The translations under genes and the position numbers were made by a program. Below, piece after piece: positions 48,919 through 61,084 of a DNA stretch of 64,000 bases. The stretch comes from Isoetes taiwanensis (Eukaryota; Streptophyta; Lycopodiopsida; Isoetales; Isoetaceae). The notes beneath the pieces are model-generated. The model was not told the DNA's origin. It saw only the letters and a program-made list of their open reading frames with translations, and did no database searches. Position 1 is the first letter of the stretch; the number at the start of each line of letters is the position of its first letter. The DNA lies in contig JAJEKV010000097.1 in the NCBI GenBank assembly GCA_021234155.1, positions 2,583,477 to 2,647,476 of the forward strand, read 5' to 3'.

Positions 48919-50242
48919 TTAATCCCAAATCATGACTACTGCCATGACTGTTGCTCCTGTTATGATACTGGAAAAGCTTAAGAAAGGAGTGCACGTAGAC
49001 TGGTTGTCTGATCCTTTGGCCATGAGATGGTTGATGGCTACATATACAAAAACCCCACATGCAATGCCCATTGAAATTGCATAGATCCAGTCAGCTACTA
49101 GACCTTGAGTAGTTGCATCAATAATTATGCCAATAGCTATACCCGCCGGAGTGGATATGGCAAATGCAAATGCGTACGATGCGCATGAACATAGTGGTCT
49201 ACTTGGCATCATCCTAAGCAGAGCTATGCCCATGGCTATGGCAGCAAAAAGCTTGTGCAAGCATATTGTCCACAAGTTCCTCCAAGCATCATGCCTTGTC
49301 CCTGGTACATACATGCGTTAGAAGCATATATGCAATGCTTATACCATGTTGTCTGTCAGGTTGATCATATATCCAAAGTGATGATAACATATGTGTAGTT
49401 TACCAGATACTCCAATTGCTATGCCTTCAAAAATAGAATGAAAACACAAGGCAATACTGAGCAGCAAACTATCTCCTAAAGATGCCTTCTTCAGAAGCTT
49501 TGTTGATGTCACCAAATTTTTCTGCTTAGAAGATTGTGAAGACATCTGCAAAAGCACTTAAAATTATCAGATATGAACACCAACATATAATTCACGCATT
49601 TACTTCTCACACAATTCATGCTGCACTGAGGAGACCATAGGTCGAGAAGGCCTACCTCTTCATCTATATGCTTGCCATGATCTTGTAATCCTGTTAAGTA
49701 AAGAAACATATTACTAGCCTATCTTCTAAGCTACTAACATGCTTCAATTATTTCGCATACTCAGATTTTAAGAAGAAGCAAAAGGATATACCATTCTCTA
49801 TTGGATCAACGTTTGGCTGCATAGAATCAGCTCGATGATAGATCCAAACAATAATAATGTCTCCAAACATGGCCAAGAAGTAGCCAGAAATGGCCAGCAC
49901 AAAAGCAAATGGATAATCAAGCTTTGATCTGGCTTGAAAAAACTCATTTGAATCGCTGAGAAAATGCAAAAGGGCAGTTGCAAAAAAAACACCCCCGGCA
50001 AACTGGGTTCCCAATGCCAAGAAAGTGCCATGCCACCTCAAGAAATATGGCGAAATTCCTGACAAGAATGTTGCCACAAAGGCAATGATAAGGGACCATA
50101 TTTTCACTAGAATTAGCTTCTTCGATCTCAGATCACGAACCTCTGTATCATTTTCTTCTCTGTGGCATATTACAACGGGAATCAATTGCAACAAAAAAAT
50201 GATAAGGAAATTGCAGAACGGTTGGATCTTGAAACAAGCCAT
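48919..50242 (-). CDS. ZIP family zinc/iron transporter, four exons, 336 aa
   Basis: Membrane carrier importing Zn2+, Fe2+ or similar divalent metals to the cytosol. Exons 50242-49792, 49690-49656, 49545-49404 and 49301-48919 have GT/AG borders and keep one frame (1011 nt, TAA). A signal-like N-terminus ([15 protein letters not shown]) is followed by TM helices, including [19 protein letters not shown]. The variable loop between TM3 and TM4 is short and histidine-poor (HGKHIDEE). Signature metal-site helices: [13 protein letters not shown] (TM4) and [14 protein letters not shown] (TM5). Length is normal for plant ZIPs (about 330-360). No breaks seen, so probably functional. Plasma membrane is likely but not shown; the metal is unknown. 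Confidence 0.93.
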
Positions 50243-50828
50243 GCCATTCCAACTGCGGCACCACAGACATAATAAATCTCCCTAGTAAATCATTGTTGGG
50301 CATATTTCCAGCGCTTTTTAGCATATTTTGCTGCTTTTGCTTTCTGCCCTTGGATTAGGGCATCTTTAACAAGGCCATTCGCCAAATTATATGATTTTCC
50401 TAGCTAGTAGCACCTCAATTCATAATATAAATTAGGTAAACAAAAGTAAAACACCAAACAAAGGTGCAACCTCATTACTCCTTGACTTTGCCAAATAAAT
50501 CAGCCGCCAAATAATAAACCATTCATAAAGCAACATCCACTTTGATAAATATAATTTAATCTGAAATTCTAACAAAAGCAGAAAAGGAACCTGGCAAAAA
50601 AAGAAAAAGAAAAAGAGGATGCCTGGGGGAATCAAACCCAGAACAATGACCTATTATCAGGCTTTTCAATTCTCTCTATACTTTCCATATCACATTCTAT
50701 TCTATATGTGAGCACACGAATTTGAAAAACAAAAGTGTCAACAACTTGTCCTCCAATTGGACCATAAACTATTGTTAGAAGTCTAAACAAGGTGCTGCGC
50801 ACGGAGGGTTGCCCTCCATGGCCGGAGG
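50243..50828. other. Upstream region of ZIP gene
   Basis: Presumed promoter side of the minus-strand ZIP gene. No clear TATA chosen. A B-box-like GGGTTTGATTCCCCC (minus strand, about 50622-50640) may be a SINE trace. Confidence 0.35.
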
Positions 50829-51250
50829 GTGAAGTGGCTTATGTCATACTTCAAAGATGTTTTACAATCAATCAAAATTGCTACGTCATGGAACACCATA
50901 GTTACAGCATATGCTCTTGAAGATGCAATATATACGTTTTATCGAATGCCTGAAAAAGATGCTTTCTCGTGGACGGCTATAATTACAGCTCGTGATGTGC
51001 ATGGATTGGGAAATAATGCACTCAGTCTTTTCCAAGAAAGAGGATATATTTCTGTATGTTAAACATCCAACTTCAGGAAGATACTATTGTAAAAATTGCA
51101 CTTCTATGCATGTATAGCAAGTATGGCAGCTAGGCGGTGTATTACAAGTGTTTAGCCACATGAATGAGAGAGCAAACATGCAGTTCCATTGGTTATATGC
51201 TGCAATTGCAGAGATGCTATACTCAAATTGTTCCTTATATAACATGGACT
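50829..51250 (+). pseudogene. PPR protein relic
   Basis: ATSWNTIVTAYA, LEDAIYTFYRMPEKDAFSWT and ALSLFQE match the repeat pattern of plant PLS-class pentatricopeptide proteins (organelle RNA binding). A second block downstream reads LLCMYSKYGS then HMNERANMQFHW after a stop at 51061-51063. Too short and broken to work. Confidence 0.75.
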
Positions 51251-52378
51251 ATCCCTTGGGAAATTTTTTGAAGTACCATGAACTATGTTATATACTATGC
51301 CTGGACAATTTAGTATATTATTAAGTGATTTATTTCTACCACCAAGGAGTGTTTATGATGGGGAAGTGAGCAGTCTAACCTGATTTGATGTTAAGATATA
51401 AGAAGATATAACACATGGAATTTTAATTTGAAAGAGTGGCAATAAAGAGTGGTTGTTGATAAACTAGCAAACTAAACTGACTAGCAGCTTCATTGGTTCC
51501 AACATCATTGCCACTTGGTATTAACTATACATCCTGCTATAATCAAGCCTTTGTATGTAACATAAATAGTTCTTTGCTTTTAGTTTCTCAATTTGAGATT
51601 TCCTCAATTTAGGGGAATGGGACCAATTATATACATTTATTATGGTTGATTCGTAAAAAAGAAAAGCAGCATTAAGATCCAAATGAGAACAACGTACAAC
51701 TCTGAGAAGTCTTTCTGGAAGCTCATCTTGTGAATTAGCCTGAATTAGAAGTGGTTTGTAGTAAATTACCCTTAAAAAGAAGGTCATATCAACTAGCAAT
51801 AATAATATAAAACCTTAGAGCATATTTATCACTCTTCTCACTATTTTAGATGATCCCATGTCAACATCTATGTCTATGTAATTTATGCCCGGGGGGTTCA
51901 CACATGTATTCCGTAGAATACATGTGCGTGGACGGAGAAGGGGTTTTTTTGAAAAAAAAAAAGTACGTATACCTGCGGTCGCTCCTACGTTTTGGCGCTC
52001 AAGTATAAGTTTTTTTACGGTTCCGGCAGCATTTCTTGGCAAGGCACAGGAGTTAGAAATACGTTTGCAGGCTAGAGTTTTGTTGCTGATATCTTGAGAT
52101 ACGTTTGAGGGACGTTTTCCACATTTTGCAGTCCGATACTGCCGTCACTGCCTATTCTTTGTTACTGCAGAGCAATATCTTGGTTATGGCTTCGATCTAT
52201 ATCTTGGTTGATGCCTTCATCGGCAATGTGGACTCATTTCCCTTCATCGGCAGCATAGTAAGGTAACGTAACTGTATAAATGGCAGGGCTCTTTGAGATA
52301 GACAAACTTGTGCCATCATTATCTGATATTTCTAAGACTTCTTAAGTGTTTAGTCCGTTACTAAAATACTACAGCCTT
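51251..52378. other. No gene seen; contains a strong hairpin
   Basis: AT-rich to 51880, then a GC-richer stretch to 52080 without recognisable coding. Expected upstream exons of the UAP1-like gene were not found here. Confidence 0.4.
51901..51926. other. Perfect 11-bp-stem hairpin
   Basis: CACATGTATTC (51901-51911), loop CGTA, GAATACATGTG (51916-51926). Confidence 0.85.
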
Positions 52379-52386
52379 TTCCAGAT

Positions 52387-54580
52387 ATGGAGACAAATGA
52401 ACCGTAGAGGAACGAACCATTGAAGAAAGGGAGAGGTGGTGGAGTCTGGGTCTTAATGCAATAGCAAGTAAGCTGTACTACTATTATTGGGAGGGCAGGT
52501 ATTGAAACATTAGGCTAGGGTTTTTGTCGTAACCTGATCATTAATGTGTTTTTTTATGTAGGGTACTTGCCTTGGTAGTTCGGATCCCAAAGGCTGCTTT
52601 AGTAAGTTATTGCTTATGATAGTGAGCATAACTTGTGGCAGTTTTGCAGTGCATATGGCTAACTGATATGATTCTTGCTATAGATATTGGGTTGTCTTCT
52701 GGAAAATCACTATTTCAGATACAAGCAGAACGCATCCTTAGGGTGGAGAAATTAGCAGCGCAGGTTTCAGGTTCAGGTAAGTAAGCATCAATTTTTTTTT
52801 ACATGGGATGTGAATTGACTTCTAATTTGCCAATGTTGCAGAAAAAGCAGTTCAAATTCCATGGTACATAATGACAAGTCCATTCACTGATGCAGAAACT
52901 GGGAAGTTCTTCGAGACGCATAAGTACTTTGGTTTACAACCTGAGCAGGTAATGCTATGCAATATTAGAGCTCACACGTGTAAGTTAAAAATTCATGTGG
53001 AAAAGCCCTCGTGCCTGGCAATATGGAGGATGTATTGTAAACGATTGTGGTAACCATTTTGAGTCAACCTGATCATCATGCGTAATTGGTCAGGTGATAT
53101 TTTTCCAGCAAGGTACATTACCTTGTATATCAAGAGAGGGCAAGATCATTATGGAGTCTCCTTGTAAGGTATGAAATTTAAAATTCAATTTTTACATCTT
53201 ATGTTCCTGCAACCAACACTTGGCCACATTCTTTACATAATACAGGTTTCCAGAGCACCAGATGGAAATGGAGGTGTTTATTCAGGTATGCTGTTAGAGA
53301 ACTTCCCAAGCTCCTTTTATTGCAATGTCTGATTTTGGCGCTTCATTTCGTAGCATTGAAGGTTTCAAATCATTTCGAAGACATGGCTAAAAGAGGAGTG
53401 CAATATATTGATTGTTATTCTGTGGATAATGTTTTGGTAAGTTGAATTATAACATGTTAAGATCCAAGAATGCATACTAATTGAGAATTTTTAGGCACGT
53501 GTTGCTGACCCCACCTTTCTGGGATTTTGTCTTGAGAAAAGTGCACCCTGTGCTGCGAAAGTTGTAAAGAAGGTAAGTGAGGCTGATGATGCATAAAAAG
53601 TTTCATTTAACCCTTATGATCCTCAATAATGTTGCTTCCAGCTAAACATAGTATAAGAGAGAACTGAGGTTAATCTAAGGCTTTCATAGTTGCATTTTTA
53701 ACATACAAGTTGCATTAAGTTTGCTACTATGGCATCATTATCAATGCGGGATTGTAATTGATTTTCTTCCTTTATGGGCTGGAAGGCAGGCATATCCTCA
53801 AGAGAGGGTTGGGGTTTTTGTGCAACGTGGCAAAGGAGGACCGTTATCGGTGCTGGAATATAGCGAACTCGATCCTGTCCAGGCATTGTCTATCAACCAA
53901 GACTCTGGACGCCTGCTGTTTAGATGGAGCAATGTATGTTTTCTGATTACCTACTCCAAAATGTCAAGGGCATGGATATCGATTTAAACAATATGTAATT
54001 GATTGGAAGTTTCTGCTTTACAATGTGGGGTGGATGATCCATGTTATTGTGTCTAAATTATTAATCATTGCTAATGATGGGTTATTTGACTCAGAGGTCT
54101 ACATGCAAATATTTTCCCTTGGCTTGTTTTAGTTATCACATTGCTGAGAAAAAGATACCATCAGTTGAAGGACCTGTTCCAGGCATTAAGTTGGAACAAT
54201 TCATTTTTGATTCTTTCCCATATGCCCCGTCACTATTCCTTTTTGAGGTAATTACCACCGTTATTTACATCCTATTGGCATTGTAGATGACTTCAGTAGG
54301 CTTTATGCTTTTGTATTTTTCTTTTGGTTTTTTCAGGCACTTAGGGAAGAAGAATTTGCGCCGGTGAAGAATGCTTCTGGGGCTCCCGCTGATACACCTG
54401 ATACTGCCCGTCTTCTTTTGCTTCGTTTGCACATGCGCTGGGTGGTTGCTGCTGGGGGTTTTATCTTACATTCAGTGCCTCTTTATGCCACTGGTACTTT
54501 GTGGTCCTTTTATATGCATAAGCTGACTGTTATTATTTGTGTCTAACAACTTTCCTCTCTCGATACCTTAAAGGTATTGA
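52387..54580 (+). pseudogene. UDP-N-acetylglucosamine pyrophosphorylase (UAP1-like), unprocessed pseudogene
   Basis: The family makes UDP-GlcNAc from UTP and GlcNAc-1-P. About a dozen exons with GT/AG borders remain: VEERTIEERERWW (52400), LLLLGGQ|GTCLGSSDPKGCF (52490/52561), NIGLSSGKSLFQIQAERI (52682), WYIMTSPFTDAETGKFF (52862), FFQQGTLPCISREGK (53103), RAPDGNGGVYS (53252), RGVQYIDCYSVDNVL (53390), ARVADPTFLGF (53494), ERVGVFVQRGKGGPLSV (53802), YHIAEKKIPS (54130), [12 protein letters not shown] (54345), [16 protein letters not shown]. Defects: no 5' exons, TGA just before VEERT, a frameshift before LLLLGGQ, the signature Arg of GTRLG is Cys, a deletion and frameshift before YHIAEKK, and the last exon is lost after GIEV near 54580. 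Retained introns mean it arose by DNA duplication, not retroposition. Confidence 0.93.
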
Positions 54581-55290
54581 GGTGGTTTGGCATTGAATTA
54601 AAATTTGGGATCATGTAATGACATATAATATCTATATCAAAGTTGTTTCCAGAAAGCGAATCATGAAAATATAAGATTTTCAGTGTAATATTCTTGAAAT
54701 TGTATGATATTTTCCTTTGGACAACATCGTACTGCATTGGTTTCACAAATTTGGAGTCCTCTTATTGCTTTGTTCATGATGTCCTTGGCAGTTCATAGAT
54801 CTGATTGATTAGAAAATGAGAAAATATACTCCTGGATGCTAATTACCAAACAATCAACGCAATCTAATCTAGCTATTGTTTAAGATTTTGTGGTAGTATC
54901 TATTCAGCATTGAAACAAGGAGAAAACATGAAGGCAAAGCTGAGGGTTAAGATGGGTAAAGGTATGGAAAGTGGAAATGAATTAAGCTGTGGAAGAAGAT
55001 TTAATATAATATGCAAAGGCAGTGTATTCCATTTCAAATATGACAACATATACTTTATATTGAATATATACAACATAGACCATAATATACATAATACATG
55101 TTGGAATTCAATGCTTTATAACGATTCGTGATTCACGGACTATAGACATCTTTTATACTTAAGGACTTGCTGCTATTGCAGCAACCCTTCTTGCAGGGGA
55201 GGCTGCGAGTCATCTATGAGATGTTTAATCATGTCATCAATAACTTCCATTAACAATCTTGCTGCATCGCAGGGATTAGATCTATTCTTG
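54581..55290. other. No gene seen
   Basis: AT-rich flank between the UAP1 pseudogene and the TRIM. No coding or repeat recognised. Confidence 0.4.
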
Positions 55291-55295
55291 TATAG

Positions 55296-56192
55296 TGTTG
55301 AAGAAAGGATGATCAAGCATCCTGGATCAATGGCGTGGATCTGCCAGCAGGGCAATCCACATGAATCGACACATACCTTTTCAGTTTTGTTCATATATAT
55401 ATGTGAGCCACGGCTGGGGCTTTTCCAGCCAGATCAATCCATTCCCTCCATTTCTGTAATTTAACATGGTATCAGAGCCAGCGATGGCTTAGGAGGATCT
55501 AGAGAAATTAGTGGCTGCTGTAGAGCAGCCCAAAAGAACCTGGGACCTGCCATGGAGGAGCCGTTGAAGATGAAGGTTGAAGATGACGATAGAGGGCTGC
55601 CAGAGAGAATCTCATGATTGAAGGTAATAGCTCATTATTTTCTTCATTTCAAATCCATATATAACAAACCAGGATGCCTGCATGCATCCTGGAATAAGAT
55701 GGGTCGAGATTTGCTTCATCTCTGTAAAAGAAGATGGGAAAGATATGCTCAAAATGGAGCACAAAGAACCCATAAACCATATATACAGAGTAGAGAAGCA
55801 AATTCAGAATTTAAATGCTTCTGTTATGCATTTCCTGTCATTACTGTTTCTCCCTAGAAATCCTGGTTCTTATGAATCAGAAGAAGCTCTGGAAGATTGG
55901 GCTTGTTGCTCAGGAAAATAAGCCTGGAGCAAACACAATGCAGTTCAGAAGGAATTGCAGATTAAGGGGGAGCAGATTGAAGACTCCTTAGACGCTTGAT
56001 CCGATGCTGATCAAGGGGGAGTGTTGAAGAAAGGATGATCAAGCATCCTGGATCAATGGCGTGGATCTGCCAGCAGGGCAATCCACATGAATCGACACAT
56101 ACCTTTTCAGTTTTGTTCATATATATATGTGAGCCACGGCTGGGGCTTTTCCAGCCAGATCAATCCATTCCCTCCATTTCTGTAATTTAACA
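55296..56192 (+). mobile_element. TRIM (miniature LTR retrotransposon), complete
   Basis: 897 bp. Two LTRs of 171 bp (55296-55466, 56022-56192) that I read as identical, starting TGTTGAAGAAAGGATG and ending TAATTTAACA. PBS TGGTATCAGAGCC at 55467-55479 (tRNA-iMet). Polypurine tract GATCAAGGGGGAG ends at 56021. Target duplication TATAG at 55291-55295 and 56193-56197. The interior has no coding capacity beyond short ORFs, so it relies on proteins of another element. Identical LTRs and a clean duplication point to recent insertion. Confidence 0.96.
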
Positions 56193-57960
56193 TATAGTCT
56201 GCTTGCATGTGCTTTCCCATGCGATTCTGATGCTATTTCTGTCAAGCCGAGAAGGAAAGCTTTAGAAAACCACTGGTTGTGGCATTGAAAATATTAATTG
56301 TAGGATGTAAATGTAAGGTAGAGGGTAGGCTACATGAGTAAATACTAGACGTAAAAATAAGGTTAAGGGTAGGGTACATTGTGCTTAGACTCGGTTAAAA
56401 AGTATGGAATCGGGTATTCTGCTCCGACAACATAGGACTGTATACATAGGGGTTTCTATGGGGGGGGCGAGGTGTATACATAGGGGTTTCTCCTGACCTG
56501 ATGCATGCACATGCCATATGACCCTAACATAGAGGTGAACCCCCCGGGAATTTATGCCTTTGTAATAATTAAACTGTAGTATGCTTCCAAGTAGCACAGT
56601 CCTTGATCCCACTGCAAGTCTCCAAAGTCTAGGTATCAATTTTGTTCAGAGCATGCATGACAAACAAAGTTAATCCGGCAAGTTTTCTGCGATGGATCAT
56701 GGGTTTTTCATCAATCATGTAGGATCCCCACAACCAGTTAGCCCCAAGAAAATGGAAAGTCTGTACCTTTCCTTCAACTGATTACTATGCTTCAGCGACT
56801 CCTTGAACTGATTCAGCGACTCCATGCTTCGACTACAAATAGAAAACACAAAAACCCCAAAAACCCAAGAAAAATGCTTCTACTTTGCCACAACCAATTA
56901 GCACAAGAATCACCTAGGTTTGCCACTGCTGCACCGATTTAGGTAAGGTCTAAGGCATGATTTAAACCCCAACCGAAACTACAGCAGAAGAGAATAGAGA
57001 TTGGAAAAACCACGTCCTAATTACAAACAAGCGCAAAAAATTGATATTGCAGGAGTTGTTGCTGCCTACTGTTGCTTCGGCCATTTTGAGGAGGTATCCT
57101 GGATATGGCGGAATGCGTCTAGGAAATTACGGGAGGAGGAGTAATGCCGGATATTTAGCCGGGCCCCTGTAACGGATACCACTCATAAAAGAAGAAAATA
57201 AGAAACGGTTTAACGGGATGCGAGAAGCAAAATATCCCGGCTCCAAAATTTCGCTTTTTTGCCGAAAAATGGGGTGTTACCAGCGTTACTGGCGGCCGGA
57301 CCCACCCTCAAAAACTTTTTAAGTAAATAGATATTTACTAGTAAACGTGTGCCCGACATTGCCGGGCCAATGTCCTGGCTTGTGTCATTCCTTGGCATTT
57401 AACAAAATGAGCTCAACTTTCCAAATCATGAGCTAGTAAAATTTGTGTCCGACAATTTATCAGTCTATGAACAAAATGAGCTCAAATTTCTAAATCATCT
57501 AGCCTTCCAAAAATGCGAAGGTCTTTGCAGACATTGGAATTCTTCACACGTATATTCTATGAATGGAAATTGTTGTTTAAAATTTGAGCAAAATGCTATA
57601 TTCAAAATTTAATATTTTGGGAATAGTCTAGAGGGTTTTCTAGAGAGTTAAATCGCATGTAACCTTTATTTAGATAAGAAGATGTCGTGTTTAGATATAT
57701 ACCAACAGTGGGTTATTTAATCATGTAAAAGAGGATGACAAAAAGAACAAAATGCACATAAAAGGACAAAATCTGTGATTATCTGCATTTCCGCTGAGAT
57801 TATCACAAGAAATCTCTTTCATTTGAATGCTATATAACCAATATAAAGCAAGAATTAATTAATTAATTAATATTGTGGTTGCCATCTCAACAAAATCTTG
57901 GAAAATAAATTGGTCATAAGGATCACAGTGGCGATCTTGCCAAGCAAAAAAATAAGTACT
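56193..57960. other. No gene seen
   Basis: Contains an 18-bp direct repeat GTATACATAGGGGTTTCT (about 56441 and 56474) and an ATTA microsatellite near 57855. ORFs at 56385 and 57210 (minus) show no family features. Confidence 0.4.
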
Positions 57961-57963
57961 TAC

Positions 57964-59462
57964 CTTCCATGCGGATGTCGCGGTGTTTTCTGTTGGTCCT
58001 TGTGGTGGACATCTATAAGCTTTGTGTTGATTCTTGAAGTTCTTTGGAGCTTTTCCACGATGGGTCCCTTATACACTATGTGAGCAATTATGTCATTACA
58101 TTGTATAGACAATTGTATATATTTCTTGTCAGTCAGATTCTCATTCAACACGCGAGTTCTTCTCTTTGTATATGCCTTTGCAAATTCTAATCATTGCTGA
58201 ACATCACCGATGTGGGAGCATAGCAATTGAGCAGCAAATATCCCGTGTGGTTGCGAGAAAATAACATAAAATTTCTTTCCGGTTAGGTCCTCACGGCACC
58301 AAGCCGCGTGACCTTCTTCACATTGCACATGTCAACAGATCAGCTAAATGCAACACTTCACAAATGACATCGTAAAACAAACATCGCTTACCTCGTAATT
58401 GGACGAACGACACTACATCTGCATGTATCAGCACTTCCATAGGGCAAGATTTAAAACTCCTCAGTAACGTCTGGACATGGTCGTTGGACCGAGTTCTGCT
58501 CTTGAACTCTTCCAGTTTTTGAGTAGTTTGATCTGCCAACTTCTTTTCCTCCGCAGGATTAAATTTCAGTTCAGGAGGCAGGCGTACTGCACTAGGGTAG
58601 GTGAGAGCAGATGATGAAGCTGTGGGAATATCAGAAGACGTAGGTGTGGTGGAAGTGGAATGTTTTTCAGTTGGGTCTGTATTTAACTTTCTCAAGTTAA
58701 TCTTAATTTCTTTAATCTTTGGAGAAGAGACACTCCCAGGCTTATCAGTGTCTGCTTGAGGTGGAGGCATAATTAGTCTTGGTTCAGTGGGATTCTCTAC
58801 TATTGAGGATAGAGGATTACCACTTTGAACCTGTGTTTGTTCCTTGGCATGAGATAGCTCACCGAGAGTGGCAAAGGGAACCACTTGCCTTTTTTTAGCC
58901 ACGGCTCTCAACCAATTAGTATCCATGACTTGAGGCATCTTGTTATCCTTCTTGGCCTTAATCGCACAAGAAGGTGGTTTCCTATCATTTGCCAAGCCAT
59001 TTCTACATTTGCTGAAGCCAACCAGCAGATCACGATTCCCTTTGATGCCAGCAAGAGAAAGGAAGTCGTAAGATGGAAGGCTCCATCTGTAACCCTTCGT
59101 GCTCGTAGGAACGTTCTTCGCACTAGGTGGTTTATTCAGCTTGCTCGCAATCATTATAGAAGGATCGTAATTCTGCCATATTAACACATACTCCACAAAC
59201 TGCAGCTGTTGAGTATCTTTTACGCTGCATATGAGGGCATTCTCAATATTATTTTTGCATCCTTCCCACATTGCTACTATGATGCCCATCTGTTCCATGT
59301 CCTCTGACCCTTTTCCTGTCCTAAAGAAAAGACACACGTCCTTTCTTCTGTCTCCTTTGGTCTGTGGTATTGCCTGAGCTATCTCCATAGCCCACTTTCG
59401 GCTTGCAGAAGGGGTTATTATACGTATAGGCTCCACATCTGGACCACGGAACAAGTTCAAAG
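57964..59462 (-). CDS. Unrecognised spliced gene or pseudogene (at least two exons)
   Basis: Exon i: acceptor TTCTTGCAG at 59463, coding 59462-58392, donor GAG|GTAAGC. Exon ii: 58315-57964, donor AAG|GTAAGT. The splice is in phase and gives FVQLREGHAAWCREDL. Exon i (about 357 codons) begins LNLFRGPDVEPIRIITPS, has a globular N-terminal half (VEYVLIWQNYDPSIM, LPSYDFLSLAGIKGN), a basic patch (KAKKDNK, VAKKRQ) and a Ser/Thr/Pro-rich linker. Exon ii reads KKFYVIFSQPHGIFAAQLL, then a TGA (58193-58191), then TRVLNENLTDKKYIQLSIQ. No family recognised. Further exons are expected on both sides; the upstream intron carries the dyad array. Confidence 0.6.
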
Positions 59463-59501
59463 CTGCAAGAAATACTCGAATTTGTCAGTAAATGTCACTG
59501 A

Positions 59502-59885
59502 GATCGCGGTCGCGATCTGTTCCTGTAGTTTGAATGCATACTATACAAATAATTTGAAAATGACGCTATACGATAATCGCGACCGCGATTATATCTACTA
59601 CATAGTCATAATGCAGTTTGTCACAGAGATTGCGGTGGCGATCTGCTCTATTAGTTGGCATGCGTACTACTACAAAGAATTTGGAAATATAGCTATATCA
59701 TAATCGCAACCGCGACTAATCATACTAGTAGCCATAATGAAATAAGGTGAAAGAGATCACAGTCGCGATCTATTCAATTAGCTGGAATGCATTTTACAAT
59801 ATGTGATAATCGCGACCGCGATTTGATTTACCACTCAGTTTAAAAATAGGACTAGATGCATGTCAACAGGATCGCGGCTGCGATC
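59502..59885. repeat. Seven 16-bp dyads in tandem
   Basis: Dyads at 59502, 59575, 59628, 59702, 59755, 59808 and 59870. Two alternating types: GATCGCGgtCGCGATC and AATCGCGacCGCGATT, the first and sixth perfect. Spacing is 73, 53, 74, 53, 53 and 62 bp. They lie in the intron upstream of the exon starting at 59462. The GC-rich dyads stand in AT-rich linker sequence that is itself weakly repeated. Confidence 0.9.
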
Positions 59886-59895
59886 CTGCGAAACT

Positions 59896-60964
59896 CTGAT
59901 ACAAACGGTTTACCTGTCTGCAAAACTTTCAAACACTGTTATTCAAACAACCTGGAATCTCCAGAACTAGATCTCTCGGCACAACTTATCCACGCAACCG
60001 GGCTCTGATTTGCAAACATGGCAAGTCTTAGCTCAAATTCCTCCCAATTCTGAGAATCTGCTAACCAGCTGGATAGCCTCTCTGGGATTTTCTGGATTTC
60101 TCTAGAGCTAATGGAAACACTTAATTCAACCACACTTTATCAAAAGATTTACTGTAGTCAGACTTCTATCACATGCTAGATTCTTTCGGATGCCTCAATT
60201 CAACAGATCCGATTCATTTATAATACTTTAAACGGCATGCTAGTCTAAATCTGGGTTTACCTTTTCTTCTTATGCTAATTACGACTGCCCTTTTTATCAA
60301 TTCGGCCTGCTTCAAAGTCCCGGGAACTAATTTCGGCCATATCTGACCTTTTTCTGCTATTCTTAGCAGTTCTGGATGCCCTTTTCCAGCAATCCAGCCT
60401 GGTCCGCTGACCCAAGAACGGTTTTTGTACAGTCCGCCCCTTTCTGACAACAAAGGACTCGGTTTTCAATTTTGTTTGTTTACATGCTTCATTGTTTTTA
60501 TCTAAACTGTTAACTCGATTCCAATAGTTCCTTTTAGTTTAAAATATTTAACTTTTCAATGGTTCCCTTATTAAAAGTGCAATTTAAAAATGCCTAAGGC
60601 TATACAATCAAAGTTAATAAAAGACCCTTGCCTCTGTGTTTGTTTCTGCAAATCCTTCTCTGAGCCACGCCCCCAAGCTAGTGCCGTATCAATTCCCTCC
60701 CTTCCCAAGGCTGATCGTCCTCGATCATCTGCCTTAGGGAGTAACAATCTTTCCCAAAGCTAGTCAAGTGACTATCTGCTTTGTCTGGACTCTTTCCCAA
60801 AGCTAGTCAACTGACTATCTGCTTTGTCTGGAATAACCACCTTTCTTTCTAAGCTAGTCACCTGACTATCTGCTTTGAAAGGATTTCTTCTAGGCTGGTA
60901 AACTTACCATCTGCCTTACAATTTTTTTTTTTTTAAGGGTCTGGCTTTTTGTGCTGCAGTCACA
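59896..60964 (-). repeat. 3' LTR of element C
   Basis: 1069 bp. Ends TGTATCA at 59896 and starts TGTGACTGCAGC at 60964 (minus strand). Preceded by polypurine AGAAGGGGGCAAT. Nucleotides 55-252 of the LTR (U3 side) form the hairpin array at 60708-60916. Confidence 0.88.
60708..60916 (-). promoter_or_regulatory. Array of five hairpins with covarying stems in the LTR
   Basis: Palindromic cores at 60713 (GATCGtcctCGATC), 60761 (TAGTCAagTGACTA), 60804 (TAGTCAacTGACTA), 60855 (TAGTCAccTGACTA) and 60896 (TGGTAAacTTACCA). Each is flanked by outer arms that also pair (AAAGC with GCTTT, AAGGC with GCCTT) and by a one-sided TCT/ATCT bulge. TTGAC(T) inside the cores also matches a WRKY W-box. Confidence 0.8.
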
Positions 60965-61084
60965 ATTGCCCCCTTCTAAATCTAGAGCAACATTCATTTG
61001 AAAAACTTTCATTATCTCAAACCAAATGAATACAATGCTCAAACCATTCAACACACACACACATGTCTACACAGACATTTTACC

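Noticed and set aside
50600-50665. tRNA-like B box on the minus strand
   Set aside because: No A box at the right distance; at most a SINE trace.
59502-59885. CRISPR array or rho-independent terminators
   Set aside because: Eukaryotic intron context; the linkers are themselves repeated and no U tracts follow the dyads.
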